Of a DNA stretch of 64,000 nucleotides, positions 41,801 through 49,971 are shown piece after piece (the stretch's first letter is position 1; each line of letters starts with the position of its first letter). Origin of the DNA: Glacieibacterium sp038210595 (GTDB taxonomy: Bacteria; Pseudomonadota; Alphaproteobacteria; Sphingomonadales; Sphingomonadaceae); the NCBI GenBank assembly GCA_038210595.1, contig JBBQWN010000001.1, positions 124,001-188,000 of the forward strand, given 5' to 3'. Both the position numbers and the translations under genes were made by a program. Below the pieces are notes generated by a model. The model made no database searches, was not told the DNA's origin, and saw nothing but the letters and a program-made list of their open reading frames with translations.

Positions 41801-42113
41801 TCGCGCCGGGAAGCGCCTCGGTCTTGCCCTGCGACAGCAGGCGGCACAGCCGGCCGTAGGCAGCCCGGTCGCGCGGGAAGACGATCAGCTCGGTGCCATC
41901 GGTGAAGCCAAGGCGGCAGCCGATCAGCAGCCGCAATTTATGCTCCTTCGCCGCGACATGCGCGCGGACGACACCCGCCAGCGTGTTGCGGTCGGCAATG
42001 CCGATCGCGGCGAGGCCGAGGCTGTGCGCCTGCGCGACCATTTGCGCCGGGTGCGACGCGCCCTCCAAGAAACTGAAATTGCTCAGCGCGCCGAGCTCGG
42101 CATAACCGCTCAT
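38832..42113 (-). CDS. dnaE2: error-prone DNA polymerase DnaE2 (ImuC)
   Basis: C-family polymerase of 1093 residues, the catalytic subunit of the SOS mutasome. An N-terminal PHP domain begins MSGYAELGALSNFSFLEGAS, and the catalytic aspartates lie in PPDIDVDFEHERREEVMQYV. The C-terminal OB fold carries VFLTIEDETGTANLVVW. The start at 42113 overlaps the imuB stop (ATGA). An upstream extension to 42263 would lie in imuB. Translesion synthesis and induced mutagenesis follow from the family. SOS control comes from the LexA box before imuA. Confidence 0.96.
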   Translation of the reverse strand: MSGYAELGALSNFSFLEGASHPAQMVAQAHSLGLAAIGIADRNTLAGVVRAHVAAKEHKLRLLIGCRLGFTDGTELIVFPRDRAAYGRLCRLLSQGKTEALPGATDTRRIAKAETRLSFEQACALGEGLVAMVPAPDEPGAAFAERLAAWQRAWPDRLYLAAAPLWRGDDRARLNRLARLGVPMVATNAARYHHPDQRRLQDVLTCIRHGVTIDTAGYLVEANAERYLKPADEMARLFKGHEDALARTLDIVAACTFSLNELRYEYPDEPVPAGWTPGRHLVALTYKGARERWPDGIPAKVLTILKTELRMIRKLRYAPYFITVHDIVRWARTRPDPILCQGRGSSANSIVCYCLFITALDPMMQDVLIERFISEERQEPPDIDVDFEHERREEVMQYVFGRYGRDRAAIVATVIHYRPRSAIRDVGKALGLTEDVTSRLAGTVWGSFGTEIAEGHVDQTGIDRADPRLLLALELTHQLTQFPRHLSQHVGGFVLTKGPLIETVPVGNGAMADRTFIEWDKDDIDALGIMKVDVLALGMLTALKRGFDMLRDTYGIRGPANGRIELAQVPAERRRVYTMLQRADSLGVFQVESRAQMAMLPRLRPREFYDLVVQVAIVRPGPIQGNMVHPYLRNRLLRRQAEARGQPFRIEFPAPDPVHGSPDELRNILGKTLGVPLFQEQAMRIAMDAAQFSGAEANQLRRAMATFRHVGTIGTLERRMVDRMVARGYPPEFAENCFGQIKGFGEYGFPESHAASFAHLVYASSWLKCDWPDVFCAALLNSQPMGFYAPAQIVRDTREHGIEVRPVDVAASDWDCTLERRGGRRRRAVRLGLRMISGFRRVWADAIAEARRAGPFVSMDDLRRRARLPAGALDRLAGADALGGLQLGRRQAQWVAKGIPKLAAMPLFDFAGLDEGDGAPPVALPRLSASEEVVGDYQAIRLSLKGHPLAFLRDRLAAADAVPCGDLAGVRDGRKVTLGGVVLVRQRPGTAKGVVFLTIEDETGTANLVVWRTLFEAQRAVVMGARLVLVHGRIQRGSADDGSVTHIVADRFEDWTPLLGQLDGRIEDEMAGTPSRARHPRNVRVIPASRDFH

Positions 42114-43621
42114 GCGAACAGCCCGTGCAGCCACCAGGTCGGCGCGCGGTCGGCGTCCTCCCAGCCGTACAGCCCCTCGCGGAACAGCCAGAAGCGCGCT
42201 CCACTCTCGTCCTCGACCCGGTAATAGTCGCGGGTGCGGCGCGGGCGGCGGCCGCGCCACCATTCGGGCGACAGCCGCTCAGGCCCTTCGGCGCGGCGGA
42301 TACGGCGGGTGATGCGTCGCCAGCGGAAATGTGCGGGAGCGCCGTCGGGCACCTCGAACAACGCCGCCTCGACAGGTTCGGGTGGATCGAGCAGCAACAG
42401 GGGCCGAGCGCGGTCGAACACCGGCGGTGCGTGCGGCGCGGCCGCCAGCACAGGCCGCCAGGCGTCCGCCCGCTCGGGCAGCCAGCTGGCGCGCGGTGCG
42501 GCGGTGAGCACAACCTCTGGACCCAGCCGGGCACCGATCCGGTCGAGCAGTTCGGGCAACGCCTCGCGCGGCGGATCGGCGGACAGCACCGGGGCCGCCT
42601 CCGCGAGCGACGCGGTTTCGACCGCCGCCAGCGCCAGCGCGTCGATGCCGAAGCCGAGATCGAGATGCTCGAGGCCGCGCGAATCGAACAATCGCGCCCA
42701 CAGCGCCGGATCGCGCGACGCCCCCAGCCTGAGCTCGATGGCGGTCACGTCGCCGTCGATGCGGTAGCCGGCGAGGCGCAGTCGCACCGCGCCGAGACCG
42801 TGCCACGCCAGTTGCCCGGCCAGCGTGTCGAGCAGGCCGGGCAGCGCGGCCGCGAGCTGCGGGGTGTCCGTCAACGGCTCGGCAAAGCGCCGGCCGGCGA
42901 CATGCGCCAGCGGCGGCTCGATTGCTGCCAGTGCCTCGGGGGCGTGGCCGAGCAGCTGGTCGAGCCGGACGACGACGCTAAGGCCATCGCCATCGCGCAG
43001 GCGGCGGGCGAGTCCGGCCCGCGGCAGCGCCAGCAGGTCGCCGATTCGGCGCAGGCTCATCGCCCTGGCAGCGGCGGCCACCTCGGGTGCAAGGCGCAGC
43101 GCCGCCACCGGATAGCGGGCGAGCATGGAGGCGATGTCGTCACCTACGACGGTCGCGGGACCGGGCGCGAAGCGGGCCGCCGCCCAGGCCGCGCCGGGGG
43201 TCGGGGCGATCGCGGCGCGGACGGCGATCCCGGCCCGGCCGAGGCGGCCGACGATGTCGGCGAGCAGCCGGTCCGCGCCGCCGAACAGATGCGCGCTGCC
43301 GCCCACATCGAGGAACAGGCCGTCAGGCGGATCGACCGCCACGGTCGGCGACCAGCGCAGGCACCAGCGGGCGAGTGCGGCGAGCGCATCGGCGTCGGCG
43401 GCGCGGTCGGCGGGCCGGGACGCCAGGCCGGGGACCATGGCGGAGGCGTCGGCGTGGCGCTGGCCGATGGACAGGCCCGCGGCCTTGGCGGCGGCATCGA
43501 GGGCGGTCAGGACGACGCCGTGGCGGCCGCGCTCGACCAGTGCAAAAGGTCCGTCAGGCGGCGCGCCGTTCCGCCGGGTCCAGACGATCAGCGGCCAATC
43601 CGGGAACCACAGCGAAACCAC
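42110..43621 (-). CDS. imuB: ImuB, inactive Y-family polymerase of the SOS mutasome
   Basis: A 503-residue protein in the UmuC/DinP fold. GLFLDVGGSAHLFGGADRLLADI is the ImuB hallmark block. Y-family catalytic carboxylates are not conserved, as in known ImuB, which acts as hub binding the beta clamp, ImuA and DnaE2. GTG at 43621 gives the usual start (VSLWFPDWPLIVW) but overlaps imuA by 68 bases. No nearer start codon fits the conserved N-terminus. Confidence 0.92.
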   Translation of the reverse strand: MVSLWFPDWPLIVWTRRNGAPPDGPFALVERGRHGVVLTALDAAAKAAGLSIGQRHADASAMVPGLASRPADRAADADALAALARWCLRWSPTVAVDPPDGLFLDVGGSAHLFGGADRLLADIVGRLGRAGIAVRAAIAPTPGAAWAAARFAPGPATVVGDDIASMLARYPVAALRLAPEVAAAARAMSLRRIGDLLALPRAGLARRLRDGDGLSVVVRLDQLLGHAPEALAAIEPPLAHVAGRRFAEPLTDTPQLAAALPGLLDTLAGQLAWHGLGAVRLRLAGYRIDGDVTAIELRLGASRDPALWARLFDSRGLEHLDLGFGIDALALAAVETASLAEAAPVLSADPPREALPELLDRIGARLGPEVVLTAAPRASWLPERADAWRPVLAAAPHAPPVFDRARPLLLLDPPEPVEAALFEVPDGAPAHFRWRRITRRIRRAEGPERLSPEWWRGRRPRRTRDYYRVEDESGARFWLFREGLYGWEDADRAPTWWLHGLFA

Positions 43622-44195
43622 CGCCGGGCACGGCCTCGAGAATCCAGTCGCCAGGCGGGCCGTCACGTTGCCGCACCAGTTCGGCCAGCATCCGAACTGC
43701 CCCTGGTGCCGCGGCGTCGTACGGATTGGCCGCGCTGGGCAGGGCCGCGACCCGCCAGCGGCGTCGCGCCGCGCTGAGGCCGCCACCATTGGACCTGAGC
43801 AGCATGGCTGGCGTGTCGCCGTCGCGGGCGGCGAAATCGAGCCGCCGGGTCTGCGTCAGAGTGGCCTCCTCGATAACCCCGACAACCCCGCCCAGTGCCC
43901 CCGATTTCAGCGCCTGCTCCATCGTCCAGAGTGCATCGATCGTCCGGACGGGCACGACCATCAGCAGCGGCGTGCCGGGCCGTAACGCCGCAACCCCGTG
44001 CAGGCTCGGCCGCCCGAATTCGCGCGTTTCGGCGCGCGGCAGCACGATCAGCAGAGGCTTGCCGGACAGGCAACGGTCGAGCGCGAAGGCCAGGCTGGCC
44101 GCCCGGTTGAGCGGGGTCGTGGCGACCATCTCCTCGAGGACAGGCAAAGGTTCGGGCAGTGCATGGCATGGCTGAAGGGCGCGACTCGCATTCAT
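43554..44195 (-). CDS. imuA: ImuA, SOS mutasome accessory protein
   Basis: A 213-residue RecA-like-fold protein without a Walker A motif, known to work with ImuB and DnaE2 in mutagenic translesion synthesis. Recognised from position and from the SLHGVAALRPGTPLLMVVPV, SGALGGVVGVI and RRLDFAARDGDTPAMLL blocks. ATG 44195 lies only two bases after the LexA box and has no Shine-Dalgarno, so the message may be leaderless or start at a later codon such as 44129. First gene of imuA-imuB-dnaE2. Confidence 0.87.
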   Translation of the reverse strand: MNASRALQPCHALPEPLPVLEEMVATTPLNRAASLAFALDRCLSGKPLLIVLPRAETREFGRPSLHGVAALRPGTPLLMVVPVRTIDALWTMEQALKSGALGGVVGVIEEATLTQTRRLDFAARDGDTPAMLLRSNGGGLSAARRRWRVAALPSAANPYDAAAPGAVRMLAELVRQRDGPPGDWILEAVPGGGFAVVPGLAADRLDPAERRAA

Positions 44196-44197
44196 TT

Positions 44198-44212
44198 GTT
44201 CTATATCTGTTC
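44198..44212 (-). promoter_or_regulatory. LexA (SOS) box of imuA-imuB-dnaE2
   Basis: GTTC-TATATCT-GTTC on the plus strand (GAAC-N7-GAAC on the minus strand) is an exact match to the alphaproteobacterial direct-repeat LexA site GTTC-N7-GTTC. It sits immediately before the imuA start codon. Repression by LexA and induction on DNA damage are inferred from family knowledge. Confidence 0.9.
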
Positions 44213-44274
44213 TTGCAACTCCGAATGAGTCAAGCTTCCCACCCGCCACGCTTTCCGCCATGAGGCCGCACGCC

Positions 44275-44556
44275 ATGTCCGACACCGATTCTCTCGATTT
44301 CCGCCGCCGCCGGGCGAAATTCCGTGCCTGGCACCGCGGTACCCGTGAAGCCGACCTCATGATCGGCGGTTTTTCGGACCGCTATCTGGACGGCTGGACT
44401 GCCGCCGACCTCGACTGGTTCGAGGCGCTGCTGGAGGAAACCGACGTCGACGTCATGGCCTGGGCGATCGGGACGCAAGCCGCGCCGGCGCGTTTCGAGG
44501 GGTCGCAGCTGACGGCCCTCAAGCAACTCGACTACATCGCCAAGGCGATGCGATGA
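44275..44556 (+). CDS. sdhE: succinate dehydrogenase assembly factor SdhE
   Basis: A 93-residue SdhE/Sdh5 protein that promotes covalent FAD attachment to SdhA. The family motif RGxxE is intact as HRGTREADLMIGGFSD (about 21-36). ATG 44275 is preferred since GAGG lies 9 bases upstream. An ATG at 44260 lacks a ribosome site. Divergent from imuA; mfd follows after 13 bases. Confidence 0.92.
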   Translation: MSDTDSLDFRRRRAKFRAWHRGTREADLMIGGFSDRYLDGWTAADLDWFEALLEETDVDVMAWAIGTQAAPARFEGSQLTALKQLDYIAKAMR

Positions 44557-44569
44557 AAAAGGCGGGGCG

Positions 44570-47500
44570 TTGATCGACCCACGGAACGTCCTCAGTGCCA
44601 AACGACAATTGACGCTGGCGAGCGCGCCGGCGGGTTTCCTGCCGTGGCTGATGGCCGACCTGGCGCGGGCGGCGACGGGCCGCGCCGTGTTCGTCGCATC
44701 GGACGATCTCGGGGCGCGGGCGCTGCTCGATGCCGCGACGTTCTTCGCGCCCGAGCTCGAGACTTTGTACCTGCCGGCGTGGGACTGCCTGCCCTATGAT
44801 CGCGCGTCACCCAGCCTGCGGGTCGCCAGCGACCGGCTGGCGGCGCTCGCCGCGCTCGTTCATCCGAGCGCCAAGGCGCAGCTGCTGGTCACCACGGTCA
44901 ACGCCATGCTGCAGCGGACGCTCAGCCCCGACCGCATCCGTGACACGACGGCGGTGATCAAGCCGGGTGCGCGCTTCGACCGCGACAAGCTGAGCGCCGC
45001 CCTGTCGGCCAACGGCTATGTCCGCACCGACACCGTCGTCGACGCAGGCGAGTACGCTATCCGCGGCGGCCTGCTCGACCTGTTCCCGGCCGGCAGCCCC
45101 GACGCGCTGCGCCTCGATTTCTTCGGCGACGAGATCGAGACGGTGCGGCGCTTCGATCCCGCCACGCAGCGCACCGTGGCGACGTCGGAGGGCTTTACCC
45201 TGCTCCCGGTCAGCGAGGTGCTGCTATCGGACGAATCAGTGCGGCGGTTCAGGAACGGCTACCTTTCGGCTTTTGGCGCGACTGCGACCGGCGACCCGCT
45301 GTACGAGGCGATCAGCGACAAGCGGCGCCTGGCCGGCATGGAGCACTGGCTGCCGCTGTTCGAGGACGGCCTGGCGACCGTCTTTGATTATCTCGGCCCC
45401 GACGTGCTGATCGTCCGCGATGCCGGCGTCGCAGGGGCAGCGACCCAGCGCTTCGAGGCGATCGCCGACTATCACGACAACCGCGTCGCGGCCCAGTCGG
45501 GCAAGCCCGGCAGCTACCGGCCGCTCGCTCCCGAGGCGCTGTACCTGCGTGAGAGCGAGTGGGTGGACGCGCTGAAGGCGACCAACGCCCATGTCACACA
45601 GCCTTTCGCCCTGCCCGAAGGCAGCCGCGACGCCATCGAATGCGGCGTCACCGGCCCGCGGGATTTCACCCCCGAGCGCACCGCCGGGACCAACGTCTAC
45701 GAGGCCGTGCAGGCGCACATCGACGGCCTGCGCAAGGCCAAGACCCGCGTTGTGCTGGCGTCCTACTCGAAGGGCTCCCGCGAACGGCTGAGCGGCCTGC
45801 TGGCCGACCACGGCGTCAAAAAGATCGGGCTGGCCGACAGCTGGCAGGAGGCGCTGGGCGAGGCCGCCAAGGGCCAGGTCGTGCTGACTGTGGTGCCGCT
45901 CGACCACGGCTTCACGACGCCGGACCTGGCGGTGCTGACCGAGCAGGACATGCTCGGCGACCGGCTCGTCCGCCGCCGCCGTTCGGCGAAAAAGGCGGAC
46001 GCGTTCCTCGCCGAACTGGCGATGCTGACGCCGGGCGACCTGCTGGTTCACGCCGAGCACGGCATCGGCCGCTACGAGGGTCTCGTCGCGGTCGATATCG
46101 GCAAGGCCCCCCACGACTGCGTGATGCTGAGCTACGACGGCGGCTCCAAGCTGTACGTGCCGGTCGAGAATATCGACGTGCTCAGCCGCTACGGCAGCGA
46201 GAGCGACGGCGTCGCGCTGGACCGGCTGGGCGGCGTCGCCTGGGCCGCGCGCAAGGGGCGGATGAAGCAGCGCATCCGCGAGATCGCTGGCGAGCTGATG
46301 GCGACCGCGGCCGCCCGCGCGCTGCGCGAGGCGGAGCCGGCGATCCCCGACCCGCACGGCTATGCCGAGTTCGCCGACCGCTTCCCCTATGCCGAGACCG
46401 AGGATCAGCAGCACGCCATCGACGACGTGCTCGCCGATCTCGCCAGCGGCAGCCCGATGGACCGGCTGGTCTGCGGCGACGTCGGCTTCGGCAAGACCGA
46501 GGTCGCGCTGCGCGCCGCCTATGCCGCCGCGCTGCAGGGCATGCAGGTTGCGGTGGTGTGCCCGACCACGCTGCTGGCGCGTCAGCATTTCGCCGGTTTC
46601 CGGGAGCGCTTCGCCGGCCTGCCGGTCGAGGTCCGCCAGCTGTCGCGCCTCGTCCCCGCCGCGGATGCCAAGCTGACCCGCGAGGGACTGACCGACGGCA
46701 CCGTCGACATCGTCATCGGCACCCACGCGCTGCTGGCCAAGTCGGTCGCCTTCAAGCGCCTCGGCCTGGTCATCGTCGACGAGGAGCAGCGCTTCGGCGT
46801 CACCCACAAGGAGCGGCTGAAGAACCTGAAGACCGACGTCCACGTGCTGACGCTGACCGCGACGCCTATCCCGCGCACGCTGCAGATGGCGCTGACCGGC
46901 CTGCGCGAGCTGTCGATCATCGCGACGCCGCCGGTCGACCGGCTGGCGGTCCGCACCTATGTCATGCCGTGGGATGAAGTGGTCATGCGCGAGGCGCTGC
47001 TGCGCGAGCATTACCGCGGCGGGCAGAGCTTCTTCGTCACGCCCAAGATCGCCGACCTCGCCGACATCGAGCAGTTCCTGCGCGACAAGGTGCCCGAGGT
47101 GAAGGCGGTCACCGCGCACGGCCAGATGGCGCCGAGCGAGGTCGAGGAGCGGATGAGCGCCTTCTACGACAAGCAGTACGACGTGTTGCTGTCGACAACG
47201 ATCATCGAGAGCGGCCTCGACATCCCCAGCGCCAACACGCTGATCGTCCACCGCGCCGACCGCTTCGGCCTCGCCCAGCTGTACCAGCTGCGCGGCCGCG
47301 TCGGGCGCGCCAAAATCCGCGCCTATGCCTATCTGACGACACCCGCCGACATGCAGATCACCGAGACCGCGGAAAAACGCCTGCACGTGCTGTCATCGCT
47401 CGACAGCCTCGGCGCCGGCTTCCAGCTGGCCAGCCACGACCTCGACATCCGCGGCGCCGGCAACCTGCTCGGCGACGAGCAGTCGGGGCATATCCGCGAG

Positions 47501-48139
47501 ATCGGCTTCGAACTTTACCAGTCGATGCTGGAGGAGGCGATCGTCGAAGCGCGCGCCGGGGCCGCCGGGGTCAAGCCGCCGCCCGAGGCGTTCTCGCCGT
47601 CGATCACCGTCGACGCGCCGATCCTGATCCCGGAGGACTACGTCCCCGACCTCAACCTGCGCATGGCGCTGTACCGCCGCATGAACGAGCTCGCCGACCG
47701 CAGCCAGGTCGACGGCTTCGCCGCCGAGCTGATCGACCGCTTCGGGCCACTGCCGGAAGAGGTGTCGAACCTGGTCCAGGTCATCGAGATCAAGCAGTTC
47801 TGCCTGCAGGCCCGCGTCGCCAAGCTGGAGGCCGGGACCAAGGGCGCGCTGGTAACGTTCCAGAACGACGAGTTCGCGGAAGCCGGGGCGCTGCTCGACT
47901 ATATCCAGCGGCTCGGTACGCGGGCGAAGCTCAGGCCCGACCAGAAATTGTTCATCGGCGGCGACTGGGCGTCGACCCGCGCCCGGCTGAACGGCGCGCT
48001 CAGCCTGTCGAAGGCGCTCGCCCGGCTGGCGCAGGGCGGGGGCGTCAAGCCCGCCGAAACAGCCCCCGCGCCCAAGGCCAAGCCGTTGCCTCCGCGCCCG
48101 GCGGTGTTCCGCTCCAAAGGTGCGGTCAACCGCCGCTAG
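44570..48139 (+). CDS. mfd: transcription-repair coupling factor Mfd
   Basis: DNA translocase of 1189 residues that releases stalled RNA polymerase and recruits UvrA. The UvrB-like N-terminal region starts after LTLASAPAGF, the CarD-like RNAP-interacting domain contains PGDLLVHAEHGIGRYEGL, Walker A is CGDVGFGKTEVALRAA and Walker B is VDEEQRFGVTHKERLK. Motif VI is QLRGRVGRAKIRAY. TTG start at 44570. Its stop shares CTAG with the convergent EAL gene. Very secure. Confidence 0.97.
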   Translation: MIDPRNVLSAKRQLTLASAPAGFLPWLMADLARAATGRAVFVASDDLGARALLDAATFFAPELETLYLPAWDCLPYDRASPSLRVASDRLAALAALVHPSAKAQLLVTTVNAMLQRTLSPDRIRDTTAVIKPGARFDRDKLSAALSANGYVRTDTVVDAGEYAIRGGLLDLFPAGSPDALRLDFFGDEIETVRRFDPATQRTVATSEGFTLLPVSEVLLSDESVRRFRNGYLSAFGATATGDPLYEAISDKRRLAGMEHWLPLFEDGLATVFDYLGPDVLIVRDAGVAGAATQRFEAIADYHDNRVAAQSGKPGSYRPLAPEALYLRESEWVDALKATNAHVTQPFALPEGSRDAIECGVTGPRDFTPERTAGTNVYEAVQAHIDGLRKAKTRVVLASYSKGSRERLSGLLADHGVKKIGLADSWQEALGEAAKGQVVLTVVPLDHGFTTPDLAVLTEQDMLGDRLVRRRRSAKKADAFLAELAMLTPGDLLVHAEHGIGRYEGLVAVDIGKAPHDCVMLSYDGGSKLYVPVENIDVLSRYGSESDGVALDRLGGVAWAARKGRMKQRIREIAGELMATAAARALREAEPAIPDPHGYAEFADRFPYAETEDQQHAIDDVLADLASGSPMDRLVCGDVGFGKTEVALRAAYAAALQGMQVAVVCPTTLLARQHFAGFRERFAGLPVEVRQLSRLVPAADAKLTREGLTDGTVDIVIGTHALLAKSVAFKRLGLVIVDEEQRFGVTHKERLKNLKTDVHVLTLTATPIPRTLQMALTGLRELSIIATPPVDRLAVRTYVMPWDEVVMREALLREHYRGGQSFFVTPKIADLADIEQFLRDKVPEVKAVTAHGQMAPSEVEERMSAFYDKQYDVLLSTTIIESGLDIPSANTLIVHRADRFGLAQLYQLRGRVGRAKIRAYAYLTTPADMQITETAEKRLHVLSSLDSLGAGFQLASHDLDIRGAGNLLGDEQSGHIREIGFELYQSMLEEAIVEARAGAAGVKPPPEAFSPSITVDAPILIPEDYVPDLNLRMALYRRMNELADRSQVDGFAAELIDRFGPLPEEVSNLVQVIEIKQFCLQARVAKLEAGTKGALVTFQNDEFAEAGALLDYIQRLGTRAKLRPDQKLFIGGDWASTRARLNGALSLSKALARLAQGGGVKPAETAPAPKAKPLPPRPAVFRSKGAVNRR

Positions 48140-49854
48140 GCCGTGGCGCGCGACCCTGGCCAGCGCGCGACGAAATCCACGAGGTCGCCCGACGACATGG
48201 CGGGTGCACACAGGAAGCCCTGCCACCAGTCGCAGCGTGCGGCGGCAACGAGCGCCAGGTCGGCGTCTGACTCAACGCCCTCGGCGACGACGCGTATGCC
48301 GAGGGCGCGGGCCAGCGCCACCACGACGCGCACGACAACGCGGTCGCGGGGCGCACCGGCGAGGTCGCGGGTGAGCCGCTTGTCGAGCTTGAGTGCATCC
48401 AGCGGCAGCGCCTTCAGATAGGCGAGGCTGGAATAGCCGGTGCCAAAATCGTCGAGCGCGATGCCGATGCCGCGGTCGCGCAGGGCGCCAAGCGTCGATC
48501 CGGCGATGTCGAGATTCTCAATCAGGTCGCTTTCGGTAATCTCGAGCATCAGGCGGCCGGGCGCAAAGCCGCTGGCGGCGATGCCGGCTTCCAGAGTCTC
48601 GGTAAAATCAGGGGCGCGCAGGTCCCCGGCGGTGACGTTGACCGAGAGCTGCAGGCCCATCAGCGCCGCAGGCCAAGCGGCCGCCTCGCGCAATGCCTTG
48701 GCGCGAATATAGCTGCCGAGCTGGGTGGCAAATTCGGCCGAGGCGGCAACCTCCAGCAGCGTCTCGGCCGGCAGCGGGCCATAGTCCGGGTGCCGCCAGC
48801 GGACCAGCGCCTCGACCCCGGCGATGCTGCCGCCGGCGACCGCGACTTGTGGCTGGTAGACGATTTCGAACGCGTCATCGGCGATCGCGGCGCGCAGGTC
48901 GGATTCGAGGTCGGCAAGCCGCGACAGCGGATCGCCCGTCTCGGCGTTGAAGATTTCAATCCCGCCGGGCAGACCGGCGCGCGCCTTGGCGAGCGCGGAG
49001 CCGGCCTGGCGGAACAGCCGTTCGGCGGGATCGTCTCCCGGCTCATTCGCGGCGACCGCGACCCCGATGCGGACACCGAGGTGGACGATCCGGGCATTCG
49101 AGGCGAACGGCGTCTCGAAGGCCGTGACGACGCGCCGGGCGAAGGCGAGGGCATCCGCCTCGGAAACGGGGGCCGGCAGGACGACGGCGAACTCGGCACC
49201 CGCCATGCGCGCCGCCAGGCTGCCGCCGCCAGTCGCCTCGGCGACGACGCGGCCGATGCGCTCGGCGACCGCCTGGAGGAGCGCGTCGGCGGCGGGCTGG
49301 CCGTGTGCCGCGTTGATCGCTGCGAAGCGCCCGACGCCGATGAGGACGACCGCCGCGGCGGCATCGTCCCCCCCGAGCAAGCCGCGTAACCAAGCGAGCG
49401 CGTGATGTGCGGTGGCGAGTCCGGTCAGCGGATCACGGTGGGCCATGCCGTCGCCCGCCGGCGCCGCACCCTCGGCGGCCTTCGACAAGCGCTCGGCGAG
49501 CCGGCCGGCGAAAGCGATAGCGTCGCTCAGTTCGGCGGCAGTAAACGGGCTGACCAGCACCTGGGTAGCCCCGGCAGCATAAGCGGCAGCGACACCGCCA
49601 CTGTCGCTGCGCGCGACCAGCACCAGCATGGCGCCGTGGCGCGCCTCGACAATGGCACCGATCTCGTGAGCGGCCAGCATCGCTGCCGCCACCGCACCGC
49701 GGGCATCGACGACCGCCAGCCGCGCCGAGGACCGGGCCAGCACCGCCGCGGCCGTCGCCGGCTGGCGGACGATCTGGGCAGTGCGTCCGCCGTCAGCAAG
49801 CGCAGTGCCGAGGTCGCGGGCATAGCGGGGAGCAAGAACGAACACCGGGTCCAA
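48136..49854 (-). CDS. EAL-domain cyclic-di-GMP phosphodiesterase with degenerate GGDEF
   Basis: A 572-residue cytoplasmic protein. An N-terminal receiver-like segment (about 1-120) lacks a clear phospho-acceptor set. The GGDEF domain (about 138-300) has the site altered to MAGAEFAVVLP, so cyclase activity is unlikely. The EAL domain (about 315-565) keeps EALVRW, the Asn in SVNVTAGDL, EITESDL, DDFGTGYSSL, LKLDKRL, AEGVE and WWQGFL, so c-di-GMP hydrolysis is expected. No nearby partner or effector gene identifies the target process. Confidence 0.9.
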   Translation of the reverse strand: MDPVFVLAPRYARDLGTALADGGRTAQIVRQPATAAAVLARSSARLAVVDARGAVAAAMLAAHEIGAIVEARHGAMLVLVARSDSGGVAAAYAAGATQVLVSPFTAAELSDAIAFAGRLAERLSKAAEGAAPAGDGMAHRDPLTGLATAHHALAWLRGLLGGDDAAAAVVLIGVGRFAAINAAHGQPAADALLQAVAERIGRVVAEATGGGSLAARMAGAEFAVVLPAPVSEADALAFARRVVTAFETPFASNARIVHLGVRIGVAVAANEPGDDPAERLFRQAGSALAKARAGLPGGIEIFNAETGDPLSRLADLESDLRAAIADDAFEIVYQPQVAVAGGSIAGVEALVRWRHPDYGPLPAETLLEVAASAEFATQLGSYIRAKALREAAAWPAALMGLQLSVNVTAGDLRAPDFTETLEAGIAASGFAPGRLMLEITESDLIENLDIAGSTLGALRDRGIGIALDDFGTGYSSLAYLKALPLDALKLDKRLTRDLAGAPRDRVVVRVVVALARALGIRVVAEGVESDADLALVAAARCDWWQGFLCAPAMSSGDLVDFVARWPGSRATA

Positions 49855-49971
49855 TCACATCTCAAATTCGTTAACGCGCCGTTACGACCTTAGTGGTTTC
49901 GAAGCCGCTAAACCATCCCTGGACCGGGGCGGCATGGACTTTCGGTCCCCGGATCGCCACGTTGTACCGTG

